Assembly (NCBI GenBank): GCA_003427395.1
Contig: BFEA01000639.1
Coordinates: 99,439-129,426 of the forward strand
Direction of reading: 5' to 3'
DNA: 29,988 bases
Source of the DNA: Chara braunii
Taxonomy: Eukaryota > Streptophyta > Charophyceae > Charales > Characeae
Shown piece after piece: positions 28,818 through 29,988 of this stretch; position 1 is the stretch's first letter; every line of letters begins with the position of its first letter. The notes below the pieces were generated by a model. The model searched no databases. It worked only from the letters and a program-made list of their open reading frames with translations, and was not told the DNA's origin. Both the position numbers and the translations under genes were made by a program.

Positions 28818-29503
28818 GTGCTGGATGTACCCAACCACTATTACGGCCCACGGATGTATGGGGTCTCAATTCCGCCCACATAGGCATTGGTTGTATCTGA
28901 CTGCAACTACAGCCAATACTGGAAGTATCTGACCACAATTACAGCAGCCCCTGGATGTATCGATGGATGTATATGTCCGCCATTGTGGCTGGCACTGGAT
29001 GAATCTGGCCACAGCTACAGCAGCCCCTGGATGTACATGGGATGTATCTGACTGCCATTATGCCGGGCAGTGGATGAATCTGGCCACAAGTACAGCGGCC
29101 CCAGGATGTATCCTTGAATTTATCTTGCCGCTATCATGCCCGTAGAATTCGTTGGTACCTGGGAGTGGTGATACAATAATTTTCTTTTCGGTATGTTCTG
29201 GATGTACCCAGCCACAATTATGGCCCGAAGGATGTATCGGGTCCCAGTTACGCCCACATAGGCATTGGTTGTATCTGACCGCGACTACAGCCAGCGATGG
29301 AGGTATCCGACCACAATAACAGCCTCCCGTGGATGTATCCATGCCTGTATCTGACCGCCGTTATGGCTGGCACTGGATGAATCTCGACACAGCTACAGCA
29401 GCCCCTGGATGTACTTTGGATGTATCTGACCGCCAGTGGATGAATCTGGCTACAAGTACAGGGGACCCAGGACGTATCCATGAATGTATCTTGCCTACAG
29501 TAG
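28818..29503 (+). repeat. Two-level minisatellite, two ~378 bp units of ~40 bp subrepeats
   Basis: GGATGTATCTGACCGCCA-type subrepeats alternate with GGATGAATCTGGCCACAG and TACAGCAGCCCCTGGATGTA. The whole series is duplicated: for example CCCACATAGGCATTGGTTGT is at 28875 and 29253, an offset of 378. Unit 1 is about 28818-29150, unit 2 about 29195-29503, separated by ~45 bp of unrelated sequence. Open frames through it are by-products of the repeat. Confidence 0.85.
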
Positions 29504-29946
29504 CCGGCAGAAGAGCTGTCCTATGGGCCCTTTGGCAACTTCGCTGCACGTTTGAGATGGAGAGAGCAAGGCTGGATGGCCCAGAGTTTACTGAGGCAAT
29601 CAAGTTACAGGTGCAAACTGTTATCACTGCTCAATGGGACAAAATAAAAGAAAAAATCAAATTCCTGTCAAACAAAAAAGAAATCCAACATCATATTCAA
29701 CTATTTAGTGGCGCTTGGCTAGGGGGGGCTCAAGGTGGTAAGATTGGGAGGATCAAAGAGAAAGGGGTCAAAAGAGAAGATACAGAAGGGCAAAAGAAGG
29801 AAATCCAAAGAGACTACAGCCTGTCTTTCCATGATTGGACAAACGTGGACCCAACAGTACCCCTTCGCCCGCTTTCAGAGTTCCCTGATCCTTTCCCCCC
29901 ATCCTCACTATCCCTGGTCCCCATGAGTTGGTTTGGCTGCATATGA
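29504..29946 (+). pseudogene. Second LINE, C-terminal end of ORF2
   Basis: From about 29505 the frame reads RRAVLWALWQLRC, a helical Lys/Glu-rich stretch, then RDYSLSFHDWTNVDPTVPLR and a Pro-rich end, stopping at 29944-29946. This matches the C-terminal extension of the first LINE (10401-10835) throughout. The homology begins abruptly at the minisatellite, so the upstream LINE is absent, as in a 5'-truncated insertion. Its 3' end lies outside the window. Confidence 0.85.
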
Positions 29947-29988
29947 GGAGGAATTGGCTTTGGTATTCTGCAATCAGCTAGGTGATAC

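Noticed and set aside
29329-29500. N-terminal half of the open frame leading into the second LINE tail
   Set aside because: This part is translated minisatellite; LINE homology starts only at about 29505.

Overview
The window looks like repeat-dense nuclear DNA of a green plant or streptophyte alga. The evidence is a diverged plastid-type 23S rRNA fragment, two Ty3/Gypsy elements (one with a readable chromodomain), an L1-type LINE, and a short TTTAGGG-type (plant telomere) motif. Nothing fixes the species. I see no intact host protein gene; almost everything with coding character is a decayed transposable element.

Layout. 1-1.6 kb: a tRNA-like sequence, then a cluster of small inverted-repeat elements flanked by TTAA (piggyBac-like MITEs) plus a fold-back element. 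1.8-4.15 kb: copies of a poly(A)-tailed SINE-like core, one inside a retroposon with a 16-base target-site duplication, and a second MITE family. 4.15-6.27 kb: a GC-rich block, an intron-like T-rich block and the leader of a LINE. 6.28-10.84 kb: a nearly full-length L1-type ORF2 on the + strand (endonuclease, reverse transcriptase, CCHC finger, C-terminal tail), broken by five stops and two frame changes. 10.9-14.35 kb: more SINE-core copies, small duplications and a plastid-type rRNA fragment. 14.35-18.18 kb: the 3' part of a Ty3/Gypsy chromodomain element on the - strand, cut within reverse transcriptase and joined to antisense nuclear 25S/28S rRNA sequence. 18.4-19.9 kb: unassigned. 19.9-27.8 kb: a second, more decayed relative on the - strand from gag to its 3' region, with a ~0.3 kb tandem duplication between gag and pol. 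28.0-29.5 kb: an 80-base poly(A) run, a retroposon carrying a MITE between 14-base duplications, and a two-level minisatellite. 29.5 kb to the end: the C-terminal tail of a second LINE.

The most notable signal is the SINE-like core, about a dozen copies or pieces. Its start (GGGACGCTGGACCCGG) can fold into a hairpin followed by an H-type pseudoknot. In the pseudoknot the first base and its partner covary through all four Watson-Crick combinations among copies (GGTG/CACC, AGTG/CACT, CGTG/CACG, TGTG/CACA), and the preceding hairpin shows an A-T to G-C double change. The core sits at the 3', poly(A)-bearing end of insertions whose upstream sequences differ, so it may be a 3' module recognised by a LINE machinery. 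That role is inference; the pairing pattern is visible directly.
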